NCBI RefSeq assembly: GCF_037039395.1
Contig: NZ_CP146242.1
Coordinates: 3,235,001-3,299,000, forward strand
Reading direction: 5' to 3'
From: Agrobacterium vitis
Lineage (GTDB): Bacteria > Pseudomonadota > Alphaproteobacteria > Rhizobiales > Rhizobiaceae
Length of the DNA stretch: 64,000 nucleotides
In this document: positions 17,907 to 27,196 of the stretch, in pieces
Layout: each line of letters begins with the position of its first letter
How positions within the stretch are numbered: the stretch's first letter is position 1
Notes under the pieces: generated by a model
Databases searched by the model: none
Told to the model about the DNA's origin: nothing
Seen by the model: the letters and a program-made list of their open reading frames with translations, nothing else
Program-made: the position numbers and the translations under genes

Positions 17907-19316
17907 ATGAGCAGGAAGGATGTCGTGGCGGGAATGCGCAACGAGGATGGGATCGCAACCGTTCTAGGCCTGCTCAAGCAGTCCTTCGGCGAGCGGTTCC
18001 AGACCGGGCAATCCTTCCGGGAGCAACATGCCCACACCACCACCTATCTGCCGGCGCAATTGCCCGATGGGGTGGTTTTCGTCGAAAGCGCCGAGGATGT
18101 GAAGACCGTTGTGCGGACCTGCGCCCAGCATAAGGTGCCGATGGTGCCGTTCGGCGTGGGCTCTTCGCTGGAGGGGCAGGTCAATGCGGCGCATGGCGGT
18201 ATTTCCATCGACTTCACCCGGATGGACAAGGTTCTTGAGGTCAATGCCGAGGATCTCGACTGCACCGTCCAGCCCGGCGTAACGCGCGAGGCGCTGAACA
18301 CCTATCTGCGCGATACCGGCCTGTTCTTCCCCATCGATCCCGGCGCCAATGCCTCCATCGGCGGCATGGCCTCGACAAGGGCTTCCGGCACCAATGCGGT
18401 GCGCTATGGCACGATGAAGGACAATGTCATGGCATTGACGGTGGTGACCGCCAATGGCGAAGAGATTCGCACCGCGCACCGCGCCCGAAAATCTTCGGCG
18501 GGCTATGACCTGACACGGCTGTTCGTCGGTGCCGAAGGCACGCTCGGCGTGATCACCTCGATCACCCTCAAACTCCAGGGCATCCCGGAAAAGATCGGCG
18601 GCGGGGTCTGCGCCTTTGCTGACGTCAAATCGGCCTGCGACGCCGTGATCATGACCATTCAGATGGGCATTCCAGTGGCGCGGATCGAGTTGCTCGACGC
18701 TATGCAGGTCCGGGCCTGCAATGCCTATTCCAACCTCAGCCTGCCGGAAAGGCCGACGCTGTTTCTCGAGTTTCATGGCACGGAGCAGACGGTGGCCTTG
18801 CAGGCGGAGCAATTTGCCGCCATCGCCGAGGAGTATGGCGCCGAAGATCTGCGTTTCACCTCCGATCCGCAGGAGCGCGCCCAACTGTGGAAAGCACGTC
18901 ATAACGCCTATTGGGCTGGCCGGGCGCTGGCCCCGGAACTGGCGGGCTTGTCCACCGATGTCTGCGTGCCGATCTCCAAACTGGCGGAATGCGTGGCGGA
19001 AACCCAGGCCGATATTGCTGAGACCGGACTTTTAGCGCCCATCGTCGGCCATGTCGGCGATGGTAATTTCCATCTGCTGATCCTGTTCGACGACAAGGAT
19101 GTTGAGAATGTCGATAAGGTAGAGGCGTTCATGGCGCGGCTGAACGAGCGGGCACTGGCCATGGATGGCACCTGCACCGGCGAACATGGGGTTGGCCAGG
19201 GCAAGATGTCCTATCTGGAAGCAGAGCTTGGCGGAGCGCTCGACGTGATGCGGCAGGTAAAGCGTGGACTGGACCCCGACAATCTGTTTAATCCGGGCAA
19301 GATCTTCCGGCTTTGA
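17907..19316 (+). CDS. FAD-linked oxidase, D-lactate dehydrogenase (cytochrome)/GlcD-like
   Basis: A 469-residue flavoprotein of the VAO/PCMH fold. The FAD-binding domain (about residues 45-225) contains VPFGVGSSLEGQ, the FPIDPGANASIGGMASTRASGTNAVRYGT pyrophosphate-binding stretch and LFVGAEGTLGVIT. The C-terminal FAD-oxidase domain ends with the family signature HVGDGNFH plus GEHGVGQGKM and FNPGKIF. Such enzymes oxidise D-2-hydroxyacids (D-lactate, glycolate, D-2-hydroxyglutarate) and feed electrons to the respiratory chain. The exact substrate is not decided by the sequence. It seems to be its own transcription unit. Confidence 0.88.
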   Translation: MSRKDVVAGMRNEDGIATVLGLLKQSFGERFQTGQSFREQHAHTTTYLPAQLPDGVVFVESAEDVKTVVRTCAQHKVPMVPFGVGSSLEGQVNAAHGGISIDFTRMDKVLEVNAEDLDCTVQPGVTREALNTYLRDTGLFFPIDPGANASIGGMASTRASGTNAVRYGTMKDNVMALTVVTANGEEIRTAHRARKSSAGYDLTRLFVGAEGTLGVITSITLKLQGIPEKIGGGVCAFADVKSACDAVIMTIQMGIPVARIELLDAMQVRACNAYSNLSLPERPTLFLEFHGTEQTVALQAEQFAAIAEEYGAEDLRFTSDPQERAQLWKARHNAYWAGRALAPELAGLSTDVCVPISKLAECVAETQADIAETGLLAPIVGHVGDGNFHLLILFDDKDVENVDKVEAFMARLNERALAMDGTCTGEHGVGQGKMSYLEAELGGALDVMRQVKRGLDPDNLFNPGKIFRL

Positions 19317-19404
19317 TCCGCAGGCTTAAAGCCGTTACGATAATGAGTAAGCCGTTATGATAACGGGCATGAAACAACAATATGAAACAACATAGGGAGT
19401 CGCA

Positions 19405-22400
19405 GTGCTAGGCAGACTGTTCATCGCGTTTGGCGGATTGGTCGTGGTGGCGCTGTTTGCCGCGCTTCTGGCGCCGCTTTTCGTCAACTGGACGGATTTC
19501 CGCAAGGATTTCGAGGATCAGGCCAGCCGTCTTCTCGGTAAAAAGGTGGTGGTCCACGGCGCTGTCGAGGCGCGTATCCTGCCGTTTCCGTCGATCACGA
19601 TGAATGACGTCACGGTCGGGCCGGGCACCGATGGCAAGACGCTGGCGCATGTGGCGCGGTTTTCCATGGATGCCGAGCTTGCGCCGTTTCTGTCAGGCGA
19701 GGCGCGGATTTTCGCCATGCGGATCGAGCAGCCGAATGTGCGGCTGAGATTGTTGCCGGACGGTTCGCTGGACTGGTTGCAGGGCAGCCAGCCAAGTCTG
19801 CCGGGTCGCAATGTCGTGCTGGAAAAAGTGACGGTCGTTGATGGTGCTCTGACCCTGGTCGATCAGCAGACAGGTCGCACCCGCCAGGTCAGCGGGCTCA
19901 ATGCCGATATGACGGCCCGCTCGCTGGCTGGTCCCTGGACGGTGTTGGGGCAGGGGGTGCTGGATGGCCAGTCCGGCAATTTCTCGCTGTCCAGCCTGCA
20001 ACCGGACCCGGCCAAGGGGGCGGTGCCGGTGAAAATCCATATCGCGCCTGATGCAACGCCCGTCGATATCGACCTGTCCGGCGATCTCGCGCTTGTTGAC
20101 AAGCGCCCGACATTGCAGGGAAGTTTCCTGGCGGCCTTGCGCGCCAATGCCGAGGACGGTCAGGTCAGCGCACCGATGGGCAATCCGGTGCTGCCGCCGC
20201 GCATCAAGGGCAAGTTCGAACTGGCCAATGATCGGGTGCGGATTCCGGAATACCGGATGGAAATCGGCGCCAGCGACCAGCCCTACATCATCACCGGCGA
20301 GGCGACGCTGGATAGCGGCAAGGCGCCGGAATTTCTGCTGACAGCCGAGGGCCAGCAGATCGACGTCGATAAGCTGACGCCCACCTTGCCCAAGGGCAAG
20401 ACCGGCCGGCAGATGCAGAATTCCGCCCGCCAGCGTATCCAGTCGCTGATAGCGCTGGCAGACCGCATACCCATTCCTGCCATGCCGGGCCGCGCCAGCC
20501 TGAAACTGCCGGCGATTGTCGCAGGCGATACCGTTATCCGGGATATTACCCTGGATCTGCGGCCTGCCGGAACCGGTTGGCAGGTGGACAAGGCGGTTGC
20601 CACCCTGCCGGGCCGCACCCAGGCGGAAGCCGCGGGACGGCTGCAACTGAAAGGTCAGGCCTCCTTCAACGGTTCGCTGCTGGTGGCCTCCAGCCAGCCT
20701 TCCGGGCTGGCTTCCTGGCTGTCGGGCGATGTCGATCCGGCCATCCGGCAATTGCGCACGGCGGGCTTTTCCGCCAACGTCAACCTGACCTCCGACCTGC
20801 AACGGTTCGAAAAGCTGGAACTGGCGATCGGGCCAGCCAGCCTGCATGGCCGTCTTGAGCGGCAATCGGCTGATGGCGTTATGCCCAGCCTGTCCTTTGA
20901 TCTCTCGGGCAATGCCTTCGACTTCGATGCAACGAAGGCGCTGGCCTCGCTGGTGTCTGGTGATGCCAGCGACGATGCGCTGCTGAGCCACCAGATCGCA
21001 GGGAACATCAAGGTCGATGCCTTTTCGGCATTCGGCATCACGGCTCGCGATGTGGACGGGCTGTTTACCTACAAGGATGGCGGGTTTTCGGTGCGCAAGC
21101 TGGATATCGGCAATCTTGCCGGCGCCAGTATCAAGGCCACGGGCGAAGCCACCGGCTCGCTTGCGGATTATAGCGGCAAGGCGCAGGTCATGCTGCATGC
21201 CAGCGACATCAGCGGATTTCTGGCGATGTTGCATCAGCAATTGCCGCAGCACCCGCTGCTGGCCCGGCTGGCTCCCAGCGGGCAATGGTATTCCGATGCC
21301 GACATCGTGGTAAATACCCGTTTCGGGGATGCTCAGTATGGCGGCTTGCAGGTCGATCTACAGGGCAAGGCCAATGGCACGGCGGTCGATGCCACCTATC
21401 GGCAGGACAGCCTGTTTGATGTGTTCGACGACTCTGAAAAGAGCTTTTCGCTGACCGCTGCCAATGGAGAGCCTTCGGCGCTGCTGGGTCAGCTTGGTCT
21501 TGATCCGCTGCCGGTGCCGATGGATGGCGGTGCGAAACTGACCCTGCAGTTGAAACAGCAGGGCACCGCGCCAGCACAAGGCCAGATGTCGCTGACATCT
21601 GGGGCGACCCGGCTTGGGGTGAGCGGCACCGTCAATCTCGGTGCGGACCTGTTCTTGCAGGGCAAGGGCAAAGTGGAGCTGGCCAGCGACGATATTGCCC
21701 CATTGCTGATCATGAATGCAGTCAGTCTTCCTGGTATCGACACCGGTCTGCCGATGTCCCTGACCAGCGAAATCGAGCGGCAGGGCGACAACAAGACGCA
21801 ATTGCGCGATATCAAAGGCGCGGTTGCGGGCGACGGTTTGTCCGGCACGCTGGTGCTGGAGCCGACCGCTTCCGCAGTTAAAATCGGCGGTGCTGTTGTC
21901 CTGGATACGCTTGATCTCGAGTGGTTGGCATCGACCGTGATCGGCCCGGTCAAGGACCCCGCATCCGATACATTGTCGGCGGTAAAGGTGCAGACGCCCG
22001 TCTGGGGTGACATGCAGATGGACATCGCCCTCAAGTCTGGCACACTCGATCTTGGCCCGCTGCCCGCTGCCCGTGATGTTGCAGCACGCCTGACGCTGGT
22101 GGATGGCGGCATGGCGCTGGAGGATCTGTCCGGCACGCTGTTCGGCGGTGCTCTGTCCGGGCGCATGTCGCTCGCCAATAACCAGGGCACGGCTTTCCTG
22201 CGCAGCAGAGTGTCCCTTGCCAATGCCGACCTGGGTAAGATCTGGCCTGACAGCGGCTTGTCCGGTCAAGCCAGGCTGCAAGTGATGGCGGAAGGCAGCG
22301 GTAGCAGCGCCCAAGGCCTGCTTGGATCGGTCAACGGTTCCGGCCAGGTCGATCTCTCAGCCTTGACTATCCCGGATCTGGACCTCTCCAGCTTTCCGGC

Positions 22401-23097
22401 ACTCTCGGCGGCTTTTGGGGGGGCGACCAGTGAGGTAACGCCGGAGCAGGTCTCCGCAGCGCTGACACCCCTGCTGGCCCGCGCGCCAGCCCGGCTGGGC
22501 GACGTGACCATGCCGTTTACGCTGAGTGACGGTAAAGCCCGGATGCAGGGCGTCAAAGTCCCTGCCAAGGATGCCGCTATCGAGACGCAGGCCGTCGTGA
22601 CGGTCGCCTCCGGTGACGTCGATGCCAATGTCCAGATCGCCTTCGATCCGGCTACGGCAGTCTCTACGCCCGGGGAGGCTGGTGTAGTGCAGACGGGTGT
22701 TGAGCAGGCAACGGCGGGAGATGCCGCGCCGACCGTCCACCTGCTGCTGAATGGTCCGCTTGCTGCGCCCAAGCGGCAGCTGGATGTCCGCGAAATGGCA
22801 AGCTACCTGTCGCTCCAGGCATTTGAGCGTGAGCGCCGACGGGTGGAAACATTGCAAGCGGCTGTGCTGGAAAAGCAAAGGCTGCGGCGTGAAGTGGCCT
22901 ATTATACCGCCCTTGCAGCGGAGCGTGCGGCGGCGCAGGCCAAGGCTGCGGCGGTAGCCGATGCCGCGGCACGGGCTGCGGAGGCGGCGGCGAGAGCGGC
23001 GGATCGTGGTGCTGGCAATGCTGCGCCATCAACACCGCGCGATGGGCCGAATAACGGTTTTAAACTGGAGTTGCAGGATTTGCCCGGGGTGCAATAA
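19405..23097 (+). CDS. AsmA-like inner-membrane protein
   Basis: A 1230-residue protein starting with GTG at 19405 behind an AGGGAG site. One N-terminal membrane segment (about residues 7-28) is followed by a very long beta-rich region made of repeated groove-forming strands, as in AsmA/TamB/YhdP proteins that bridge the periplasm and help move lipids toward the outer membrane. The N-terminal AsmA block (WTDFRKDFEDQASRLLGKKV, IRILPFPSITMNDVTVG-like) is clear. The C-terminus has a helical, Ala/Arg-rich coiled coil (about residues 1130-1205). Lipid transport is inferred from the family. Confidence 0.85.
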   Translation: MLGRLFIAFGGLVVVALFAALLAPLFVNWTDFRKDFEDQASRLLGKKVVVHGAVEARILPFPSITMNDVTVGPGTDGKTLAHVARFSMDAELAPFLSGEARIFAMRIEQPNVRLRLLPDGSLDWLQGSQPSLPGRNVVLEKVTVVDGALTLVDQQTGRTRQVSGLNADMTARSLAGPWTVLGQGVLDGQSGNFSLSSLQPDPAKGAVPVKIHIAPDATPVDIDLSGDLALVDKRPTLQGSFLAALRANAEDGQVSAPMGNPVLPPRIKGKFELANDRVRIPEYRMEIGASDQPYIITGEATLDSGKAPEFLLTAEGQQIDVDKLTPTLPKGKTGRQMQNSARQRIQSLIALADRIPIPAMPGRASLKLPAIVAGDTVIRDITLDLRPAGTGWQVDKAVATLPGRTQAEAAGRLQLKGQASFNGSLLVASSQPSGLASWLSGDVDPAIRQLRTAGFSANVNLTSDLQRFEKLELAIGPASLHGRLERQSADGVMPSLSFDLSGNAFDFDATKALASLVSGDASDDALLSHQIAGNIKVDAFSAFGITARDVDGLFTYKDGGFSVRKLDIGNLAGASIKATGEATGSLADYSGKAQVMLHASDISGFLAMLHQQLPQHPLLARLAPSGQWYSDADIVVNTRFGDAQYGGLQVDLQGKANGTAVDATYRQDSLFDVFDDSEKSFSLTAANGEPSALLGQLGLDPLPVPMDGGAKLTLQLKQQGTAPAQGQMSLTSGATRLGVSGTVNLGADLFLQGKGKVELASDDIAPLLIMNAVSLPGIDTGLPMSLTSEIERQGDNKTQLRDIKGAVAGDGLSGTLVLEPTASAVKIGGAVVLDTLDLEWLASTVIGPVKDPASDTLSAVKVQTPVWGDMQMDIALKSGTLDLGPLPAARDVAARLTLVDGGMALEDLSGTLFGGALSGRMSLANNQGTAFLRSRVSLANADLGKIWPDSGLSGQARLQVMAEGSGSSAQGLLGSVNGSGQVDLSALTIPDLDLSSFPALSAAFGGATSEVTPEQVSAALTPLLARAPARLGDVTMPFTLSDGKARMQGVKVPAKDAAIETQAVVTVASGDVDANVQIAFDPATAVSTPGEAGVVQTGVEQATAGDAAPTVHLLLNGPLAAPKRQLDVREMASYLSLQAFERERRRVETLQAAVLEKQRLRREVAYYTALAAERAAAQAKAAAVADAAARAAEAAARAADRGAGNAAPSTPRDGPNNGFKLELQDLPGVQ

Positions 23098-23198
23098 TTT
23101 ACGTGCAATAACGGGAGTGCATAACGGCAGCTTACCGACTGATGACTTTGCTGCGCGCACCCTTGCGGCCTTATGAACTTGCCACCTGGCGAAAAGAC

Positions 23199-23233
23199 AA
23201 AAAAGTACCGCTATGCCATCATGGCAGAGCGGT
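23199..23233 (-). terminator. intrinsic terminator of the orphan gene at 23266-23541
   Basis: On the minus strand ACCGCT-C-TGCC...GGCA-T-AGCGGT forms a strong interrupted stem (plus-strand arms 23207-23212 and 23228-23233), followed by ACTTTTTTGTCTTTT. It is placed 33 bases past the stop of the minus-strand gene and supports that this gene is real. Confidence 0.8.
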
Positions 23234-23265
23234 GCTGCGTCTCGATAGAGATCGATCAGAAAATT

Positions 23266-23541
23266 TCAGAGGAAGGCTTCGCGCTGGCCAAACGGAGGCA
23301 TCGCGCCGCCACCCATGTTACCGCCACCGAAATTCGGGAACTTGCCTTCAAAGCCTTCGAAACCTTCAGGTGCGGAACCTTCGGCGGAGGTCGATGTCTC
23401 GGAAGAGGTGCTGGTGGATGATGCTGTTGTGCTGGTCGATGCTGTCGCGTCGGTGGTGGTCTGCTCTTCGCTTGGCTTCTGCATGCGGCCCATAGGCGGC
23501 ATCATCGGCATGGACATCTGGGAAGAAACTGCGCTTGCCAT
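23266..23541 (-). CDS. orphan Ser/Thr/Met-rich low-complexity protein
   Basis: A 91-residue protein of striking composition. The N-terminus is Met/Pro-rich (SQMSMPMMPPMGRMQKP, about residues 7-23), the centre (about 27-58) is almost only Ser, Thr, Ala and Glu, and the C-terminus is Gly/Phe-rich (GFEGFEGKFPNFGGGNMGGG). No signal peptide or membrane segment, so probably disordered and cytosolic. The ATG at 23541 has an AAAAGGA ribosome site, and an intrinsic terminator follows. Overlapping frames on the plus strand lack such signals. No family recognised. Confidence 0.7.
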   Translation of the reverse strand: MASAVSSQMSMPMMPPMGRMQKPSEEQTTTDATASTSTTASSTSTSSETSTSAEGSAPEGFEGFEGKFPNFGGGNMGGGAMPPFGQREAFL

Positions 23542-23861
23542 ATTTGAAATCCTTTTCAAATGAAATTAGCGCTGTTGGAGGGGGCGTATCGGGTGGAGAA
23601 ATTCTGCACCATTCCCGGGCGTCCTGCAGCTTTCAGCGCAGCCTGACCATAGTAGTCGTTCCCTAATGAAACGTTATTCAGCATAACCTTTATCCGAGAT
23701 GTCGGTCGGATTAACATAACTTTACTTCATAGGCCCCTGAAACGGACCAGCTTGGCTAACCAGGCAGTAAATTGGAATACGACAGGCCTTTTGGTGGGGC
23801 ATATAAAATGCCCAAATTGTCTCTTTGGCGAATCACTGGCCCATTTACGGGGAAGCGCATT
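23542..23861. other. intergenic region, nothing recognised
   Basis: A 320-base gap that should carry the promoter of the minus-strand orphan gene and the 3' end of the ribbon-helix-helix gene transcript. The reading frames crossing it are short and lack ribosome sites. I see no repeat family or RNA gene. Confidence 0.4.
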
Positions 23862-24104
23862 TCAATGCGAATCGGAACCTGCCTGTTTGAGCCATTCCAG
23901 CACATAGAGCCGCAGAGCCGACGAGAGATTGCAATCAGCCGGGCGTTTGCCGTCAATATCGGCAATCAATGCAGCAATCGGGACATTGCGGCTTTCGGCA
24001 ATCGCCCGAATTTCCTGCCAGAAGGCATCTTCCAGGGAAAAACTGGTGCGATGGCCATGGAGGGAAATAGAATGTTTGCGGATCAGCGGCATAGAGTGCG
24101 CCAT
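23862..24104 (-). CDS. ribbon-helix-helix domain protein
   Basis: An 80-residue protein of the ribbon-helix-helix family common in alphaproteobacteria. RKHSISLHGHRTSFSLEDAFWQEIRAIAESR gives the beta-strand (HRTSFSLE) and first helix, and VPIAALIADID the second helix. It likely binds DNA as a dimer, but its target is unknown. It is last in the series sspB, DUF4169, RHH on the minus strand, a gene order I recall from other Rhizobiales. No clear ribosome site precedes the ATG at 24104; an internal ATG at 24092 is an alternative. Confidence 0.8.
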   Translation of the reverse strand: MAHSMPLIRKHSISLHGHRTSFSLEDAFWQEIRAIAESRNVPIAALIADIDGKRPADCNLSSALRLYVLEWLKQAGSDSH

Positions 24105-24210
24105 TCAAGGAACATCATAAGGCAAGCAAGTGGCTTGGCAGGTCCGCATCCTCGCTTGAAAATGCTGGCTTGGACAATGCTGGCTGGCGCAATAGGACCA
24201 AAAGCTGCTC

Positions 24211-24423
24211 TCAGCCCGGCTCGTCCGGCGCAGGATTGGCTGGTTTCGGCTCCAGCTTTGAATTGTCGAGAGCAGCGCGGGCCTTGTCGTTCAGTGCGCT
24301 GGTCAGGTTTTTCTCAGCATTGCTTCGCCCGAAACTCACGCGGTTCTGGTCCGCGATCTTTTCCTTTTCGGTGCGCGCTTTGGCTTTCCTGACCTGACGC
24401 AGATTAACGACTTCGCCCGACAT
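24211..24423 (-). CDS. DUF4169 family protein
   Basis: A 70-residue highly charged protein. The N-terminal VVNLRQVRKAKARTEKEKIADQNRVSFGRS-type pattern (about residues 5-34) is the DUF4169 hallmark, with a predicted single long basic helix. The C-terminus is Pro/Glu-rich. The function of the family is unknown. It starts 26 bases after sspB on the same strand and is probably co-transcribed with it. Confidence 0.85.
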   Translation of the reverse strand: MSGEVVNLRQVRKAKARTEKEKIADQNRVSFGRSNAEKNLTSALNDKARAALDNSKLEPKPANPAPDEPG

Positions 24424-24449
24424 GCGCTGCTTTCCTTGGCTGTCCCGCC

Positions 24450-24959
24450 TTACTGCTTCTTTCGAAACGCATCCAGGGAGACAACGGAGCCTTCCTTCTT
24501 TTCGCCTTCCGGCTTGTCGGCGGCGCCATCCTCGGCTTTTTCCGATTCGGCGGCCAGCGGATAGGCGGTGATTTCGGCAGAGTTTTCGTCTTCTTCCACC
24601 TGCGGCACGTCGAATTCCAGTTCGAAATTCACCGAAGGATCGTAGAAGCCGCGAATGGCGTTGAAAGGAATGACCAGTTTTTCCGGCGTGTCGGAGAAGG
24701 ACAGGCCCACTTCAAACAGGCTATCGGTGACCTTGAGGTCCCAGAACTGGTGCTGGATGACGATGGTCATCTGCTCGGCATATTTGGCCTTGAGGTGCTG
24801 GGAGATGCGCACACCCGGAGCGCCCGTCAGGAAGGTGATGAAAAAGTGATGTTCGCCCGGCAGCCGGCCCGTTGCGGCGACTTCGGTCAGCACCTTGCGG
24901 ATAACGCCGCGCAATGCGTCCTGAGCCAGAATGTCGTAACGGATGTGGTCCTGCCCCAT
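24450..24959 (-). CDS. sspB: SspB family ClpXP adaptor (alpha type)
   Basis: A 169-residue protein. The folded SspB core (about residues 1-115: DHIRYDILAQDALRGVIRKVL, HHFFITFLTGAPGVRIS, LSFSDTPEKLVIPFNAIRGFYDPSVNFEL) would bind the tmRNA tag, followed by a long acidic disordered linker (about 116-155) and a C-terminal ClpX-docking tail (VVSLDAFRKKQ). It delivers tmRNA-tagged stalled polypeptides to ClpXP. The tmRNA gene lies about 270 bases upstream on the same strand. The ATG at 24959 has an AGGA site. Normal alphaproteobacterial length. Confidence 0.93.
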   Translation of the reverse strand: MGQDHIRYDILAQDALRGVIRKVLTEVAATGRLPGEHHFFITFLTGAPGVRISQHLKAKYAEQMTIVIQHQFWDLKVTDSLFEVGLSFSDTPEKLVIPFNAIRGFYDPSVNFELEFDVPQVEEDENSAEITAYPLAAESEKAEDGAADKPEGEKKEGSVVSLDAFRKKQ

Positions 24960-25214
24960 ATGGTCCTGTCTTTCTTCTGCGTCCGGTCATGTGCATCACG
25001 AATGATGCGCGGGTCTGTTGTTTATAAGCCATGCAAGGCTTTGGCGCAAAGCCCGATTCCGCATCTATCTATATCACTATAAATCAAACTCAAGGGCGAG
25101 GGTAGGGGCGAGGGCAGGGCCATGACAGGACACAGCGGTTGCTGGATGCGCAAGGAGCATCAGATGGCAGGCCATTCCGCCCGCTGTCAAAGCACGGGCT
25201 GTGGCAAGCGATAT

Positions 25215-25562
25215 GAAAGGAGGGAGAAAGTGGAGGTTTCTGTTGCCAGGTACCTCCGAACCCCGCCTTACGGTGCTACCCGTAAGGACTTAGTTTGGGT
25301 TTCTGGCACCGCGATTAAGCAGCGACAGCGTAACCCTGAGCGTTGTTGTCATTTGCAACTACACTTGTGACCCGATGACGGTGGTATCATGCCGAGCAAA
25401 AGTTCGATCTTTACGCCCTTGTCGATCCTATTTCGCCCCCATCAAAAGCCGGTCACAAAGACCGACCGGTTTTTGGTGGAGGCGCCGGGTACCGCCCCCG
25501 GGTCCAATAGGTTTATTTCACCGACCGTTTATTGCCATAGCCGATGCAAGCACCGGCAAGGG
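25215..25562 (-). ncRNA. ssrA: circularly permuted two-piece tmRNA (ssrA)
   Basis: Minus-strand tmRNA with the alphaproteobacterial permuted layout; outer ends are approximate. The acceptor piece comes first: T-arm stem CCGGG/CCCGG (25485-25501), acceptor strand CGCCTCC (25484-25478), discriminator A and encoded CCA ending at 25474. After a 33-base intervening loop the coding piece starts at 25440 with GGGGGCG, pairing with CGCCUCC with one G-U. The tag frame begins with GCA at 25356 and reads ANDNNAQGYAVAA, then TAA at 25317-25315. A late hairpin (25232-25257, GGAGGT...ACCTCC) lies near the 3' end. It rescues ribosomes stalled on broken mRNA. Confidence 0.93.
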
Positions 25563-25747
25563 GGATATAGGTGTTTTCCACGCGGATGAAAAGACCGGCG
25601 CCTGCTGAATTTAACGGGTTCGTGACAAATGCGGATAATACCCTTGGAAATGCTGGGATATGACGGTGTTCGATGCTGTTTCGACTTTCTCTGACAGTGG
25701 TTTCAGAGGTAAAGCTTGTTTCAAACGACAAACGGCAGGCACCGACC

Positions 25748-26542
25748 ATGAAGCAATATCTCGATCTCCTGCAGCATGTGATGGAAAACGGCTCCGACCG
25801 TGGCGATCGCACCGGCACCGGCACGCGCTCGGTGTTTGGATATCAGATGCGGTTTGATCTGGCGGAGGGCTTCCCGGTCCTGACCACCAAGAAGCTGCAT
25901 CTGCGCTCGATCATCCATGAACTCCTGTGGTTTTTGAAGGGCGATACCAATATCGCCTATCTGAAGGAAAACGGCGTTTCCATCTGGGACGAGTGGGCCG
26001 ATGAAAATGGCGATCTCGGACCGGTCTATGGTGCGCAGTGGCGCTCCTGGCCAAAGCCCGACGGTGGCCATATCGACCAGATCGCCAATCTCGTCGAGAG
26101 CATCAAGACCAACCCCAATTCCCGTCGCCATATCGTCTCAGCCTGGAACCCGGCCGAGGTGGACGACATGGCGTTGCCGCCCTGTCATTGCCTGTTCCAG
26201 TTCTATGTGGCCGATGGCAGGCTCTCCTGCCAGCTTTACCAGCGCTCCGCCGATATTTTCCTCGGTGTGCCCTTCAATATCGCCTCCTATGCGCTGCTGA
26301 CCATGATGGTGGCGCAGGTGACGGGGCTGAAGCCGGGCGATTTCATTCATACGCTGGGGGATGCGCATCTCTACGCCAATCACTTTGAGCAGGCACAGCT
26401 GCAATTGAGCCGGCAGCCGAAACCCTTGCCGGTGATGCGGATCAATCCAGACGTCAAGGATGTTTTCGGCTTTACTTTCGAGGACTTCAGCCTGGAAAAC
26501 TATAGTGCCGATCCTGTCATCAAGGCGCCGATTGCCGTGTGA
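25748..26542 (+). CDS. thyA: thymidylate synthase
   Basis: A 264-residue enzyme, the canonical bacterial ThyA length when started at the ATG at 25748; an upstream in-frame extension overlaps the tmRNA promoter area and is rejected. It makes dTMP from dUMP with 5,10-methylene-tetrahydrofolate, yielding dihydrofolate. Motifs are [19 protein letters not shown], the catalytic Cys in [36 protein letters not shown] and [12 protein letters not shown]. folA, which recycles the dihydrofolate, lies 740 bases downstream on the same strand, separated by a DoxX gene. Confidence 0.97.
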   Translation: MKQYLDLLQHVMENGSDRGDRTGTGTRSVFGYQMRFDLAEGFPVLTTKKLHLRSIIHELLWFLKGDTNIAYLKENGVSIWDEWADENGDLGPVYGAQWRSWPKPDGGHIDQIANLVESIKTNPNSRRHIVSAWNPAEVDDMALPPCHCLFQFYVADGRLSCQLYQRSADIFLGVPFNIASYALLTMMVAQVTGLKPGDFIHTLGDAHLYANHFEQAQLQLSRQPKPLPVMRINPDVKDVFGFTFEDFSLENYSADPVIKAPIAV

Positions 26543-26558
26543 TACCACGTCTCTGACA

Positions 26559-26662
26559 TGCTCACGCTTCCTCGCCTTGAAGGCATTGCAAATATCTCAA
26601 ATGCAGAAAATGTATGAGATGTTTGCAAAGGGAATACCAACTGCCATTTTCAATGGCCCTTC
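26559..26662. repeat. dispersed intergenic repeat, longer copy
   Basis: It shares TGCTCACGC(T/A)TCCTCG(C/T)CTTGAAGGC, TGCAAAGGGAATACCAA and GCCATTTTCAATG-like blocks with the element at 45446-45522, in the same order. This copy has about 35 extra bases after the first block, forming a small hairpin (ATCTCA...TGAGAT) between near-duplicate TTGCAAA ends. It lies between thyA and the DoxX gene. No coding frame. Confidence 0.6.
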
Positions 26663-26778
26663 GTGTGATACAATTTTTCGGTGTTGGTCACGACAATGTT
26701 ACCGAGAATTTCAGTGACAGAATGCCGCAGCTGTGGTTTCGCTCTTTCATCGTTTCTTCCTAAAAAGGTTTAGGTTTC

Positions 26779-27171
26779 ATGATCTTCACTCGACTGAGCC
26801 CTTGGGCTCCGACCGTCCTCAGCATCCTGCGCATTATTGCGGGCCTGCTGTTTCTTGAACATGGCATGAGCAAGCTTCTGGGCTTTCCGCCCTCGGATAT
26901 GAACCCGGCTGTGATGTCGCTGCCCTGGATCGCCGGTTGCATCGAACTGGTTGGCGGTGCGCTGATCACCATCGGCCTGTTCACGCGCCCAGCCGCCTTC
27001 ATCGCGTCGGGCATGTGCGCTTTTGCCTATTTCCTCGTGCATGCCCAGATGGGCTTTTACCCGATGAACAATCACGGCGAGCCGGCTATCCTGTTCTGCT
27101 TCGTGTTTTTCTACATCGTCTTTGCTGGCCCTGGCCCGCTCAGCGTCGATGCGGCGATGCGCAAGGAATAG
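26779..27171 (+). CDS. DoxX family membrane protein
   Basis: A 130-residue protein with four hydrophobic segments (about residues 13-32, 45-66, 70-92 and 98-118). Family features are LRIIAGLLFLEHGMSKLLG in the first helix and IAGCIELVGGALITIGLFTRPAAF in the second to third. DoxX-like proteins are linked to thiosulfate/quinone redox chemistry and oxidative stress, but the role of this one is unknown. A strong terminator follows it, so it is not simply co-transcribed with folA. Confidence 0.88.
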   Translation: MIFTRLSPWAPTVLSILRIIAGLLFLEHGMSKLLGFPPSDMNPAVMSLPWIAGCIELVGGALITIGLFTRPAAFIASGMCAFAYFLVHAQMGFYPMNNHGEPAILFCFVFFYIVFAGPGPLSVDAAMRKE

Positions 27172-27196
27172 TCTGCCTGTAAGGAATGGGTTTCGG

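Noticed and set aside
19693..21285. Open frame (530 codons) antisense to the AsmA-like gene
   Set aside because: Mirror of codon structure in a GC-rich gene; no recognisable product.
23315..23563. Plus-strand frame of 82 codons overlapping the Ser/Thr/Met-rich gene
   Set aside because: It lacks a ribosome site, whereas the minus-strand frame has a ribosome site and a terminator.
25375..25608. Short plus-strand frames across 25375-25608
   Set aside because: They lie over the minus-strand tmRNA gene, whose acceptor stem, T-arm and tag frame explain the sequence.
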